Assembly (NCBI GenBank): GCA_959602045.1
Contig: CAUGRT010000028.1
Coordinates: forward strand, 1 to 38,499
DNA from: an uncultured Clostridia bacterium
Lineage (GTDB): Bacteria > Bacillota > Clostridia > UBA1381
Length of the DNA: 38,499 nt
Direction: 5' to 3'
This document shows positions 25,514 through 33,269 of the stretch, in pieces (positions within the stretch are counted from its first letter, which is position 1; every line of letters starts with the position of its first letter). A model generated the notes under the pieces. That model worked only from the letters and a program-made list of their open reading frames with translations. It did no database searches and had not been told where the DNA came from. A program made the position numbers and the translations under genes.

Positions 25514-26434
25514 TTAATCGTCTTTATTACCGCCACGTGGATACGGGTCTTTTTCCTTCCACCTGACACTACCATCTTTATAATGGTAATGTTGACCATG
25601 TCCCTTAACCATATGTTCTTCAGGAGACGAGCGTTCCATGAAATTATAAGAATATATTGTATCAACTTCGTCACCATCATTATCATCATTAAAAAAGTTG
25701 CTTCCGCTTCTTGATGGTGTATAGCTGTAATCATCTGAGTGACCACTACCAGAACTAGAGCGACCACCGTTTGCTACTGCATCTGCAGCTGCTGCCAATC
25801 CAGCCACCCCCACAGCCTTTACTATTCCAGTTAGAACAGGATGACGGTTAGAAAAATCAATTACTGCTTTAACGGCCTTTTTTACCGTATTTCCAAAACC
25901 TCCAGCTTGCCTGATATCAGGTTTTGGCGTATTTACCGGTTTTATAGATATTGTTTCCGCTTCTGGTTTGATTTTGGGCGTTTCTTCTGTTTCTACCTTT
26001 TCTATCGGTTTTGTTATAGTTTCATCTTTTGGCTCTACAGTTATGCTTGGCTTTATTATCGGCTCTGGCAAGTGAATTACTTCACACGGAACAAATGGGC
26101 CATCGCCAAAGTCTATTTTTTCTTTAGTAACTGGATTGAAATACCAGTTTGTTGGATTTCTCCCGTTTCCATCATGAGCTTCTAAATGCTCTGCCCTTGT
26201 CAAAAACTGAATATTTCCGGGGGCTCCTTGATATTCTGGATACATTTCTGCACTCTTCATATGCTGTCCTTGAAATGCAATGCCATCGTCATCATAAGCT
26301 TTGCCTTTTTCAAGAATATCTTGCTGCTGTTTTGGAGTCCACTCTCTTGTTCCTTTACCTTCCTGAACAAGTTCTTGTTCCTTATTCCAAGCAGCAAGTA
26401 TCGCTTTATTGGATTCTGCTGTTCGTCTCGACAT
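25514..26434 (-). CDS. HNH-like nuclease/toxin candidate
   Basis: This 306-aa protein begins with an HNH/GH-E-like nuclease segment: NKEQELVQEGKGTREWTPKQQQDILEKGKAYDDDGIAFQGQHMKSAEMYPEYQGAPGNIQFLTRAEHLEAHDGN. Likely active residues are the His in QGQHMKS, Asn in GNIQF and His in RAEHLEAH. Next comes a proline/glutamate/lysine-rich linker (about 125-190), a hydrophobic stretch (VLTGIVKAVGVAGLAAAADAVA), a serine/glycine-rich stretch, and a C-terminal YHYKDGSVRWKEKDPYPRGG. No secretion domain is seen. An SUKH-type immunity gene follows upstream on the same strand. Nuclease activity is inferred. Toxin domains are usually C-terminal, so the N-terminal placement is unusual. Confidence 0.65.
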   Translation of the reverse strand: MSRRTAESNKAILAAWNKEQELVQEGKGTREWTPKQQQDILEKGKAYDDDGIAFQGQHMKSAEMYPEYQGAPGNIQFLTRAEHLEAHDGNGRNPTNWYFNPVTKEKIDFGDGPFVPCEVIHLPEPIIKPSITVEPKDETITKPIEKVETEETPKIKPEAETISIKPVNTPKPDIRQAGGFGNTVKKAVKAVIDFSNRHPVLTGIVKAVGVAGLAAAADAVANGGRSSSGSGHSDDYSYTPSRSGSNFFNDDNDGDEVDTIYSYNFMERSSPEEHMVKGHGQHYHYKDGSVRWKEKDPYPRGGNKDD

Positions 26435-26438
26435 GGAA

Positions 26439-26864
26439 TCAACCTCCTATGCCAAGCAAATCATACAGGTCATTCAAAAAAGCTGTGAAATCATTATAGA
26501 TTTCATCATCTTCAATTCTTCCAGCTTCCTGATTATAAATAGCGATTTTTTCACCAGCTTTTTCACAGAGAATAGGGTCTCCTGATGCAAGTGCACCGAT
26601 GACGATATAATCTTCACTAGGTCTGTCATTGTTATCTACATCAATTACAGGTTTATGCTCAATACCATATAACTGAATACCTGCTGGTAAGAAAAGCTCC
26701 CCACCATCAGAAAACAACAACCATTCTTTATATTTTTCTGGTAACTTTACATTATGCTCTTTCTCAAATTCTGAAATTTTATCTTCTGTGGTTTCTTCAA
26801 GAAAGTTCATTTTTCCTTGTTCATTGAATTTATCCACAATTAATTTTAATTCTTCAGAAATCAT
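26439..26864 (-). CDS. SMI1/KNR4 (SUKH-1) family immunity-type protein
   Basis: This 141-aa protein matches the SUKH/SMI1-KNR4 pattern: EDKISEFEKEHNVKLPEKYKEWLLFSDGGELFLPAGIQLYG, then DYIVIGALASGDPILCEKAGEKIAIYNQEAG and a C-terminal helical tail. These proteins neutralise nuclease toxins of contact- or secretion-dependent systems. It lies just 4 bases before the HNH-like gene on the same strand. ATG 26864 has AAAGGAG seven bases upstream; the longer reading from 26897 would overlap the RES gene. I infer that it protects against the adjacent nuclease. Confidence 0.85.
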   Translation of the reverse strand: MISEELKLIVDKFNEQGKMNFLEETTEDKISEFEKEHNVKLPEKYKEWLLFSDGGELFLPAGIQLYGIEHKPVIDVDNNDRPSEDYIVIGALASGDPILCEKAGEKIAIYNQEAGRIEDDEIYNDFTAFLNDLYDLLGIGG

Positions 26865-26881
26865 CACTAACTTCTCCTTTT

Positions 26882-27955
26882 TTATACTGTTTCCCAATTG
26901 TTAGGAGCGTCTTCTAGCCCCCATAAAAATGGTTCATCTTTTATATATCGTCCATTTAAGCAATCTTCTAATCCCGGATGTACCATTATTGTATTTATAT
27001 CAAAAACCTTTGGTTCTCCAACTTTGATGTTTGTTCTAAGCTTTTTGTCATAACCATCATCATCAAAATGATTAGTCACCAGTACTAAATTGTGTCCTCC
27101 CATGCTTTTTACTTCATCTGATGAGCTACATGATTCATACCTAATACCGTCAAAATCATCATCATTCAATACCCACTGTAATAGCAATTGAGGCATAATA
27201 TATTCTTCAATAAATCTGCTCCCCGGATGTTCTACAACAATTGAACATGCTGCTCTTAATGGATAAGTACAAATATACTTTAGCAAATACAATCTCACTT
27301 GCTCTTTATCTTTTTCATTATGAAACCATGAAAAGAAGCTATGCATAAGCGGCATCAATTTTTCCGAGAAATCAATAAATTTCATATAATTGTCTTCACC
27401 TTGTGGAATATCAAATTTTGAAATAGCAAATTTTTCAGGCTTGCCACATTCATACCAGCACAATTCAGCTTGGGAAGCTAAATACAAACAAGGATGTCCC
27501 GGCATACTATATCGTTCAGTGCCAACTAAATAATTTTTATTGAATGGTATATGAAACAATTCTTTTCTCTCCAGCGGAAATGGATTGCTATCATTTACTG
27601 CTCGTATCCTGTAATATGTTTCTAATCGAAAAGCACCAGAATATCTCTGCATAAGTTGAGGCTTCATATTATCAAATACTTCAAATGCTTTTTGTGATGC
27701 AGGAACAATTTTCCCACTATTGTAAAGCTCAAATACCTCAATCAGCAGACTTGCATTTTTCTCTATGTTTCCAACTTGCTCTGATACCATTTCACACATA
27801 TCTGCTCCAACAAGCGGATTATCTTCTGGTTTCAAAGCCTCTTTTACATCTTTAACATATTCCTCAAAATTATCTCGAAGGAACTCTGTACTTGATTTAT
27901 CTCCTCTGTTCAAATGACATCTGTACTTTTCGAGAAGGCATAGTAATTTATCCAT
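26882..27955 (-). CDS. RES-domain protein
   Basis: This 357-aa protein has a RES-like domain from about residue 110: YYRIRAV (Arg116/118), ELFHIPFNKNYLVGTERYSMPGHPCLYLASQAELCWYE (ERYS 147-150; Glu169). RES domains act as NAD-consuming toxins, paired with Xre-type antitoxins. Residues 1-105 are helical and unassigned. The C-terminal part (GGHNLVLVTNHFDDDGYD) is family-like. No antitoxin lies next to it; it is the first gene of the HNH/SUKH/RES operon. The ATG (27955) is followed upstream by the repeat cluster. Its role, toxin or sensor, is uncertain. No signal peptide. Confidence 0.75.
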   Translation of the reverse strand: MDKLLCLLEKYRCHLNRGDKSSTEFLRDNFEEYVKDVKEALKPEDNPLVGADMCEMVSEQVGNIEKNASLLIEVFELYNSGKIVPASQKAFEVFDNMKPQLMQRYSGAFRLETYYRIRAVNDSNPFPLERKELFHIPFNKNYLVGTERYSMPGHPCLYLASQAELCWYECGKPEKFAISKFDIPQGEDNYMKFIDFSEKLMPLMHSFFSWFHNEKDKEQVRLYLLKYICTYPLRAACSIVVEHPGSRFIEEYIMPQLLLQWVLNDDDFDGIRYESCSSSDEVKSMGGHNLVLVTNHFDDDGYDKKLRTNIKVGEPKVFDINTIMVHPGLEDCLNGRYIKDEPFLWGLEDAPNNWETV

Positions 27956-27972
27956 TTACCTCACTCCTTCCA

Positions 27973-28110
27973 TAACATCTAATCCACTGCCTACTATATT
28001 GCCAACAGTCGAGTTGCCGGATTAGACAACATCTAAATCACTCACTCAAATTGAGTTTGCACCCTAGATAACATCTATCCTAGTGCCACAACCCACGACA
28101 TCTAATCCAC
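27973..28110. repeat. diverged repeat cluster at element end (copy 2)
   Basis: Copies of ACATCTAATCC-like sequence occur near 27974, 28029, 28070 and 28098, together with GAGTTGCCGGATT (28011-28023), which is also at 12287-12299, and an inverted piece of the same repeat. The whole cluster parallels 12250-12380 and lies just inside the rlmD end. The rest of 28111-28225 is AT-rich with no gene. Function is unknown; binding sites for recombination proteins are the simplest explanation. Confidence 0.65.
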
Positions 28111-28225
28111 AGCCTAAACCCTCTGACCGTTTTTACAGTAGATATGTTTCAATATAAGAAATACGGACTTTCATGAGCTATTGCCTAATCTCAAAAAAGC
28201 CCGTAAATACGCTACTTTTCGCTAT

Positions 28226-29503
28226 TTATTTCTCTTTCTTAGACATCAAACATACCGTCTCCACATGCGCTGTACGCGGAAACATATCAAACGCTTCAGC
28301 TGCAGTTATCTTATAATCTCCCTGCAAAAGAAAAGCAGTATCGCGCGCAAGCGTGGCAGGATTGCAGGAAACATATACGATTCTCTTCGGTGCGGCATGA
28401 ACAATTGCGACAAGTGTTTCCTCATCAGACCCTTTCCGCGGCGGATCAAGTATGACTACATCGGGACGCTCCCCGACACTGATAAGCTTCGGTACAATTC
28501 TTTCAGCACTGTCTGCATAAAAAGCCGTATTTTCCAATCCATTCAACTTTGCATTCTCTTTCGCATTTTCAATCGCCTGCGGAACAATTTCAATACCGGT
28601 TACAAACTCAGCCTGCTGTGCCGCACATAAAGAAATCGTACCGATTCCGCAATAAATATCCAACACACGCTCCGCTCCGGTTAAATCCGCATATTCCAAT
28701 GCCTTTCGGTAAAGCCTTTCCGTCATTTCCGGATTGACCTGATAAAAGCTCTTATCCGAAATCCGAAATTTTATCCCCATTAATGTATCTTCAATCACTT
28801 TTTCTCCAAATATAACCGATTCATTTGAAAAATTAAAGATAACCGAAACAACACTGTCATCTGCTTTCCGTATTTCTTCTGCAAGCTCCTCCATATTGGA
28901 CAGATGTTGTTCCGTATTCAGCACAACCATCGTTTGCCGCGTATTTTTTGCACGCCGAATAAACAGCTCTCCAAAACAATTTTCTGATTTTTCAGACAAT
29001 GCAGCAAGAATATCACGGTCCTTTTCGCTGCACAGCATACAACTCTGTATCGGTACCATATGGTGCGTTTTTTCCGAGTAAAAACCGCATACGGAATTTT
29101 TAATTTTATAAACTGCCTTATTCCGATAATGCTTCTCGCTGCCCGAAGAAATTTTATCCAACCGAAAATCTTTGATTCCGCCGATTCGCCGCATAGCTTG
29201 CGTTACATTTTCGGCTTTTACCGCCAATTCAAAAGGATAATCAATATTTGCTGTCTGACATCCTCCGCAAGTGCCGAAATACGGACAAGCCGGCTCAATC
29301 CGATGCTCGGATGGATGAATCACTTTGTTCAAAACTCCCTCGGCAAAACGTTTTTTTACACGCTGTACCATCACCTCTGCCCGATCTCCCGTTACCGCTC
29401 CGGCAACAAAAACGGTCATTCCGTCAATATGTCCGATTCCACGCCCATCCGAGGCAATATCCGTAATCTCAACAACATATGAATGGTTCTTTTCAACAGG
29501 CAT
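28226..29503 (-). CDS. rlmD: 23S rRNA (uracil-5-)-methyltransferase RlmD/RumA
   Basis: This 425-aa enzyme uses SAM to methylate uracil in 23S rRNA. An N-terminal TRAM domain (YVVEITDIASDGRGIGHIDG) is followed by the iron-sulfur cysteines Cys73, Cys79 and Cys82 (CPYFGTCGGC), with a fourth in SCMLCSEKD. The SAM-binding motif is LDIYCGIGTISLCAAQ, and LDPPRKG and VSCNPATLARD (catalytic Cys) end the active site. The C-terminus HVETVCLMSKKEK is encoded within the att core, so the final residues come from whichever element integrated last. ATG 29503 has GAAAGGGG upstream; TTG 29524 is less likely. It is 29 bases after the rluA-type gene. Confidence 0.93.
   Translation of the reverse strand: MPVEKNHSYVVEITDIASDGRGIGHIDGMTVFVAGAVTGDRAEVMVQRVKKRFAEGVLNKVIHPSEHRIEPACPYFGTCGGCQTANIDYPFELAVKAENVTQAMRRIGGIKDFRLDKISSGSEKHYRNKAVYKIKNSVCGFYSEKTHHMVPIQSCMLCSEKDRDILAALSEKSENCFGELFIRRAKNTRQTMVVLNTEQHLSNMEELAEEIRKADDSVVSVIFNFSNESVIFGEKVIEDTLMGIKFRISDKSFYQVNPEMTERLYRKALEYADLTGAERVLDIYCGIGTISLCAAQQAEFVTGIEIVPQAIENAKENAKLNGLENTAFYADSAERIVPKLISVGERPDVVILDPPRKGSDEETLVAIVHAAPKRIVYVSCNPATLARDTAFLLQGDYKITAAEAFDMFPRTAHVETVCLMSKKEK
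28242..28267 (-). other. att core in rlmD (most recent insertion edge)
   Basis: The 26 bases are identical to 12515-12540. They code for HVETVCLM of RlmD. Because the last residues differ between copies (SKKEK here, SRKDK at att1), crossover must occur within or before this core. The live gene keeps a full frame through it. Confidence 0.8.
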
Positions 29504-29532
29504 AATGTGCCCCTTTCCTATCAATATTTTAA

Positions 29533-30435
29533 CTATAGCGCATATCCGGGATCAATCGTAATCCTCTTTCCGTTCAGATAATTCATCTCTCCGGCATCCG
29601 TTATAAAATCAAAAACAATTTTAAAGCTGCAAAGCTGATAATATTCCCTTGTTCGTGCCGCGCCATACTTTGTATCCCCGGCAAGCGGACATCCGATTTG
29701 TGCAAGCTGCGCCCGAATCTGATGCGTCCGACCGGTCAAAAGTTCAATTTCCAACAGTGCATGAGCATCATTTTTTTTCAAAACCGTATATCGGGTCTGG
29801 ATTTCCTTATCTCCATGCTCCCCGACCGTAACACGCCGATCTCCGCGCGTTAATGCTCCGATTAAGGTATCGCTGTTTTTTGGCGGAATCCCCTCGGTAA
29901 TACAAAGATAATATTTTTTAATCTCCCGGTGCTTGATTTTTTCATTGATGATCCGAAGTGCCGGAGCATTCTTTGCAGCAATCACCAAACCCTCGGTATT
30001 TCGGTCAATACGGTTGCAAAGCGCCGGCGTAAAGGATTGCTCCCGATCCGGGTCATACTCTCCTTTTTGATAAAGATATCCGTGAATCCGCCCGATCAGC
30101 GTATCTGCCGTTCCGTCCGCATCGGCATGTACCAACAATCCCGCCGGCTTATTCACAATCAGAATATTCTCATCCTCATAAACAACGTCAATCTTCCCGT
30201 AATTGAATATCTTTTCTTTCTTTTTCTCAAAAAATTCGTCCCGAAAATACAAGGATAAAACATCACCCTCACAAAGCATATGAGCGCCGTCTTTTTCATG
30301 GTGCCCGTTAATACGAACACAGTTTTTCCGCAAGGATTTATAAAGCATGGACTTTGGCAATGCCGGCATGAACTTTGAAAGAAATTTATCCAACCGCTGT
30401 CCGGCATCATTTTTCGTAATGGTAATCTGCTTCAA
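29533..30435 (-). CDS. RluA-family pseudouridine synthase
   Basis: This 300-aa enzyme isomerises uridine to pseudouridine in rRNA or tRNA. It has an S4-like N-terminal RNA-binding region (AGQRLDKFLSKFMPALPKSMLYKSLRKNCVRING) and the catalytic NRIDRNTEGL, with the active Asp in the HRLDxxTSG-type motif (Asp in RIDRNT), followed by TGRTHQIRAQLAQIGCPLAGDTKYG. The substrate position (RluC/RluD type) cannot be fixed. It starts at TTG 30435 after AGGAG. It is transcribed towards rlmD, probably as one unit. Confidence 0.92.
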   Translation of the reverse strand: MKQITITKNDAGQRLDKFLSKFMPALPKSMLYKSLRKNCVRINGHHEKDGAHMLCEGDVLSLYFRDEFFEKKKEKIFNYGKIDVVYEDENILIVNKPAGLLVHADADGTADTLIGRIHGYLYQKGEYDPDREQSFTPALCNRIDRNTEGLVIAAKNAPALRIINEKIKHREIKKYYLCITEGIPPKNSDTLIGALTRGDRRVTVGEHGDKEIQTRYTVLKKNDAHALLEIELLTGRTHQIRAQLAQIGCPLAGDTKYGAARTREYYQLCSFKIVFDFITDAGEMNYLNGKRITIDPGYAL

Positions 30436-30478
30436 GCTGTTTCTCCTCTCTTTTCGAATTAATAGACGATTTGAAAAT

Positions 30479-30571
30479 GAATATTCATGTGTATTTCAAT
30501 CTATGCAGGCGAGTTCCGCGCAACGTAGCGGATGTCTGAGCCGGAATAGATTGAAATACACATGAATATTC
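30479..30571. repeat. 26-bp perfect inverted repeat with a structured loop (MITE-like)
   Basis: Positions 30479-30504 are exactly complementary to 30546-30571 (26 bp); the left arm begins GAATATTCATGTGTATTTCA. The 41-base loop includes GCGAGTTCCGCGCAACGTAG (30509-30528) and continues to GGATGT (30535). It contains its own small hairpin (TCCGC/GCGGA). A nearly identical loop sequence recurs at 38472-38497. It lies between divergent genes. It may be a small non-autonomous insertion or a structured RNA element. The rest of 30572-30735 is AT-rich and shows no gene. Confidence 0.8.
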
Positions 30572-30735
30572 TCACCACAACATCTAAATGAGTTTTTATA
30601 TAATCATTCATATTATATATAATTTCAAACGGTTTATCAAGAGATATTTGAAAAATTTATAAAAAATCATCCCGAAAATCAAGAAGATGTTTACAGAAAG
30701 ATTACAGATTATTGATAATATATTTCATATTTATG

Positions 30736-30764
30736 TTGCAATTTTGTAATGTTTATGGTATAAT
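30736..30764 (+). promoter_or_regulatory. promoter of the DUF815 ATPase gene
   Basis: TTGCAA (30736-30741), a 17-base spacer and a perfect TATAAT (30759-30764) match a sigma-A promoter. The GGAGG ribosome site starts about 20 bases further on. Confidence 0.75.
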
Positions 30765-30797
30765 AAAGGGCAAGAGCAATATTGGAGGATGATTTTG

Positions 30798-31952
30798 GTG
30801 GAACTATTGATATTTAATAATCTTGAAAAGGACGAGTGTATTCATGGTATTTTAAAGAAGAATAATACGCATGTACTTCGGAATATCGTGCGGTTTGCCG
30901 AAACGGAGGGACTGACCGAAAACAGTATCCGGGAATATATTGCGTCATTGATGGCAAATGATGAGAATATTCTTTCGGAGCTGGCTCAAGCAGGAGCAAA
31001 AATCGGGGAGGACCTTTACCGAATTGCAGCTCTCGATGTGGAGAGGATTTATGAAAAGCTGTTTTGTGCAGCACATATGAAATATTCGCCATCCGGAAAT
31101 GAAACGGGCTTTAGCGAAGCGTACAAGCAATCCATCCGTAAGTTAACCGCGGCAGAAAGCTCAAAGGAGCTGCTGGACGGATTGATTCGGCATTATCGTG
31201 AACTCGGCAGCGGTGTTCTTGCCAAGTACAACGCATTCAAATTTGACGGAGAGATTCACGGTATCAGCAGAATTGACAGTATTTCATTTGACAGTCTGAT
31301 TGGTCTGGAGCATCAGAAACAAGTGTTGATTGATAATACTGCGGCGCTTGTCAACGGAAAACGCGCAAACAACGTTCTCCTTTTCGGCGACAGAGGAACA
31401 GGAAAATCCTCATCGGTGAAGGCGCTTCTTACGATGTTTGCAAAAGACGGCTTAAGACTGATTGAAATCCCCAAGAGCAGTATTTCGGAAATTCCTGCGC
31501 TTATGGAGCAATTAAGGCACAGACCCCATAAGTACATATTGTTCCTTGATGATCTGACCTTTGAAACACACGAAACCGAATATCGTGCCTTAAAGATTGC
31601 CATGGAGGGTCAGCTCCAGGCACAAAACGACAACGTACTCATCTACGCCACCTCCAATCGCCGCCATCTCATTCGTGAGAACTGGTCCGACCGTGAGGGA
31701 GGGGAGGTGCATGTGAACGATCAGATGCAGGAAACTCTTTCGCTTTCCGAGAGATTTGGCATTTCGATTGTTTTCTCCGCACCCAATCAGAAGGAATATC
31801 TGCATATTGTCAGTGAGCTGCTCAAAAATCATGACATTGAAATGGATGCGGATATTGAAAAGCAGGCGGTCGTATGGCAGATGAACTACGGCTCGAAAAA
31901 CGCACGCTGCGCAAAGCAGTTTGTGGCAAATTACATTTCAAAAACGAAATAA
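30798..31952 (+). CDS. DUF815 ATPase
   Basis: This is a 384-aa AAA-type ATPase of the DUF815 family. Walker A is LLFGDRGTGKSSSVKALL and Walker B is YILFLDDLTFE. Sensor and second-region motifs follow (LIYATSNRRHLIRE). The N-terminal 170 residues are helical. The family has no settled function; it has been seen next to rRNA and cell-envelope genes. Start choice: GGAGG at 30784-30788 is too close to ATG 30789, so GTG 30798 (or TTG 30795) is more likely. Transcription begins at the promoter at 30736. The next gene starts 23 bases after its stop. Confidence 0.88.
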   Translation: MELLIFNNLEKDECIHGILKKNNTHVLRNIVRFAETEGLTENSIREYIASLMANDENILSELAQAGAKIGEDLYRIAALDVERIYEKLFCAAHMKYSPSGNETGFSEAYKQSIRKLTAAESSKELLDGLIRHYRELGSGVLAKYNAFKFDGEIHGISRIDSISFDSLIGLEHQKQVLIDNTAALVNGKRANNVLLFGDRGTGKSSSVKALLTMFAKDGLRLIEIPKSSISEIPALMEQLRHRPHKYILFLDDLTFETHETEYRALKIAMEGQLQAQNDNVLIYATSNRRHLIRENWSDREGGEVHVNDQMQETLSLSERFGISIVFSAPNQKEYLHIVSELLKNHDIEMDADIEKQAVVWQMNYGSKNARCAKQFVANYISKTK

Positions 31953-31975
31953 AATTGAAACAGGAGGTAAAGCCA

Positions 31976-33157
31976 ATGAACAAGAAATTAATTTCAGCGG
32001 TGCTTTCCGTCGCTATGCTGATCGGCGGTATCGGCGTATTTGCAGAAAATACTTCCGTACCTCGTGACACCATAACCGGAATTGCAACGGACAATGAAAA
32101 CGCTGTTTTCGCCTGGAATAATGATTCAGCACTGATTTTAAACGGTTATGATAAAGAAACCGGAAAGCTGGCAGCTTCGGAAGTCTTTTATGCAAAAGAC
32201 AGCACAGTAACCGTTCCCGTTTCCACATTGGAAAAATATAATTTCCGTGCTTACAGCATTGAAAATGACCAAGTCTATGATGTAACGGTAAAAACAGAAG
32301 CTACAGAACCGACTGAAACCCCGGTTCCGACCGCAACGGCAAAACCGGAAGAAACTCCGGAACCGACAAAGGGGCCTACACCGACTCCGGCTCCGTATAA
32401 TCCGAACGAGTTCCCGGCGGTTTATGAAAAGGCAGTGAATGCCGTTTATGCATTTTCGGTAATTGATGAGGTTGCAGACGAAGCATACGGTTCGGAGCAG
32501 GGCTACAGAGTGGATTATTATTTCCAGGGTACGAAACATTCGGATTGGCTGGATAATGATATTGAAATCGTATCCGCACCCGATAATGATCCGTCGTTGG
32601 TTGGCGGTAAGCTGACCCAATTAAAGCGCGGTGATGTGGTTTACTTTAACCGCAGCATGAACGGCGAAATCAAAAAGATTGGGGTAATTTATCGCACACA
32701 AAGCAAGGATATTATCAACAATACCGAGGATTTCGGAACAAACTTTGAAAAGCTGTTCAGCGTACAGGGCAAGGCAGTTGCCGGATATTCGCCGTGGGGC
32801 GTATTGCAGTACGGTCAAAAAGCCACACACAACGGCACACAGTACGCATTCGGTCTGGTTGCAAAACGCGAAAACACCATGCTGTACTTATTAAATAAGG
32901 AAGGCGATCCGAAAAACAGTCTGATGCTGCAAATGGCAAATAACGCAATCGTTTACGAATGTGATATGAGCCTGAAATCCGGCATTGAACTGGGTACACC
33001 GCTTAGCATTTCTTCCTCAATTTCCAAAACGCAGTGGAATAATGCAGTCGGTGAAACCAACGGAAAAATTACATTCGATGAAAGCGGTTATAACTACGCA
33101 CTCGCACGCATTGTAGACGGAACCGTTTTAGAGCTTATTTTATATACCAATTATTAA
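31976..33157 (+). CDS. secreted protein with a Pro/Thr-rich linker
   Basis: This 393-aa protein has a signal peptide (NKKLISAVLSVAMLIGGIGVFA), then a beta domain (ALILNGYDKETGKLAASEVF, VSTLEKYNFRAYSIENDQVYDVTV) and a linker rich in Pro, Thr and Glu (about 107-140). The C-terminal half (VPVFYGVIDEVA-like, VDYYFQGTKHSDWLDNDIEIVS, YNYALARIVDGTVLELILYTNY) is unassigned. The first domain has the same flavour as those in the C66-like and GLUG proteins. AGGAGG precedes ATG 31976. No anchoring motif is seen. It may be a secreted or wall-associated protein of unknown function. Confidence 0.7.
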   Translation: MNKKLISAVLSVAMLIGGIGVFAENTSVPRDTITGIATDNENAVFAWNNDSALILNGYDKETGKLAASEVFYAKDSTVTVPVSTLEKYNFRAYSIENDQVYDVTVKTEATEPTETPVPTATAKPEETPEPTKGPTPTPAPYNPNEFPAVYEKAVNAVYAFSVIDEVADEAYGSEQGYRVDYYFQGTKHSDWLDNDIEIVSAPDNDPSLVGGKLTQLKRGDVVYFNRSMNGEIKKIGVIYRTQSKDIINNTEDFGTNFEKLFSVQGKAVAGYSPWGVLQYGQKATHNGTQYAFGLVAKRENTMLYLLNKEGDPKNSLMLQMANNAIVYECDMSLKSGIELGTPLSISSSISKTQWNNAVGETNGKITFDESGYNYALARIVDGTVLELILYTNY

Positions 33158-33269
33158 TCAAAAATTATAAGCTGAAAGAATGATAGGCTAACTCAAAAGG
33201 TCGATTTTTTTGGTATCGCCCATTGGGCAATGAGAGAAAAAGAAAGAATTCTGGGAGGAAAAAATCATA

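Noticed and set aside
28181..28630. Coding frames on the plus strand opposite rlmD
   Set aside because: Antisense of a well-supported gene with no ribosome site or homology pattern.
30479..30571. CRISPR or rho-independent terminator
   Set aside because: Only one inverted repeat, no spacer series, and no T-run typical of a terminator.
31874..31975. Longer N-terminus for the secreted protein at 31976
   Set aside because: It would overlap the DUF815 gene and put the signal peptide inside the protein; AGGAGG marks ATG 31976.
33158..33269. Riboswitch (for example c-di-AMP type) before the 3D gene
   Set aside because: Only about 110 bases with no recognisable conserved core.
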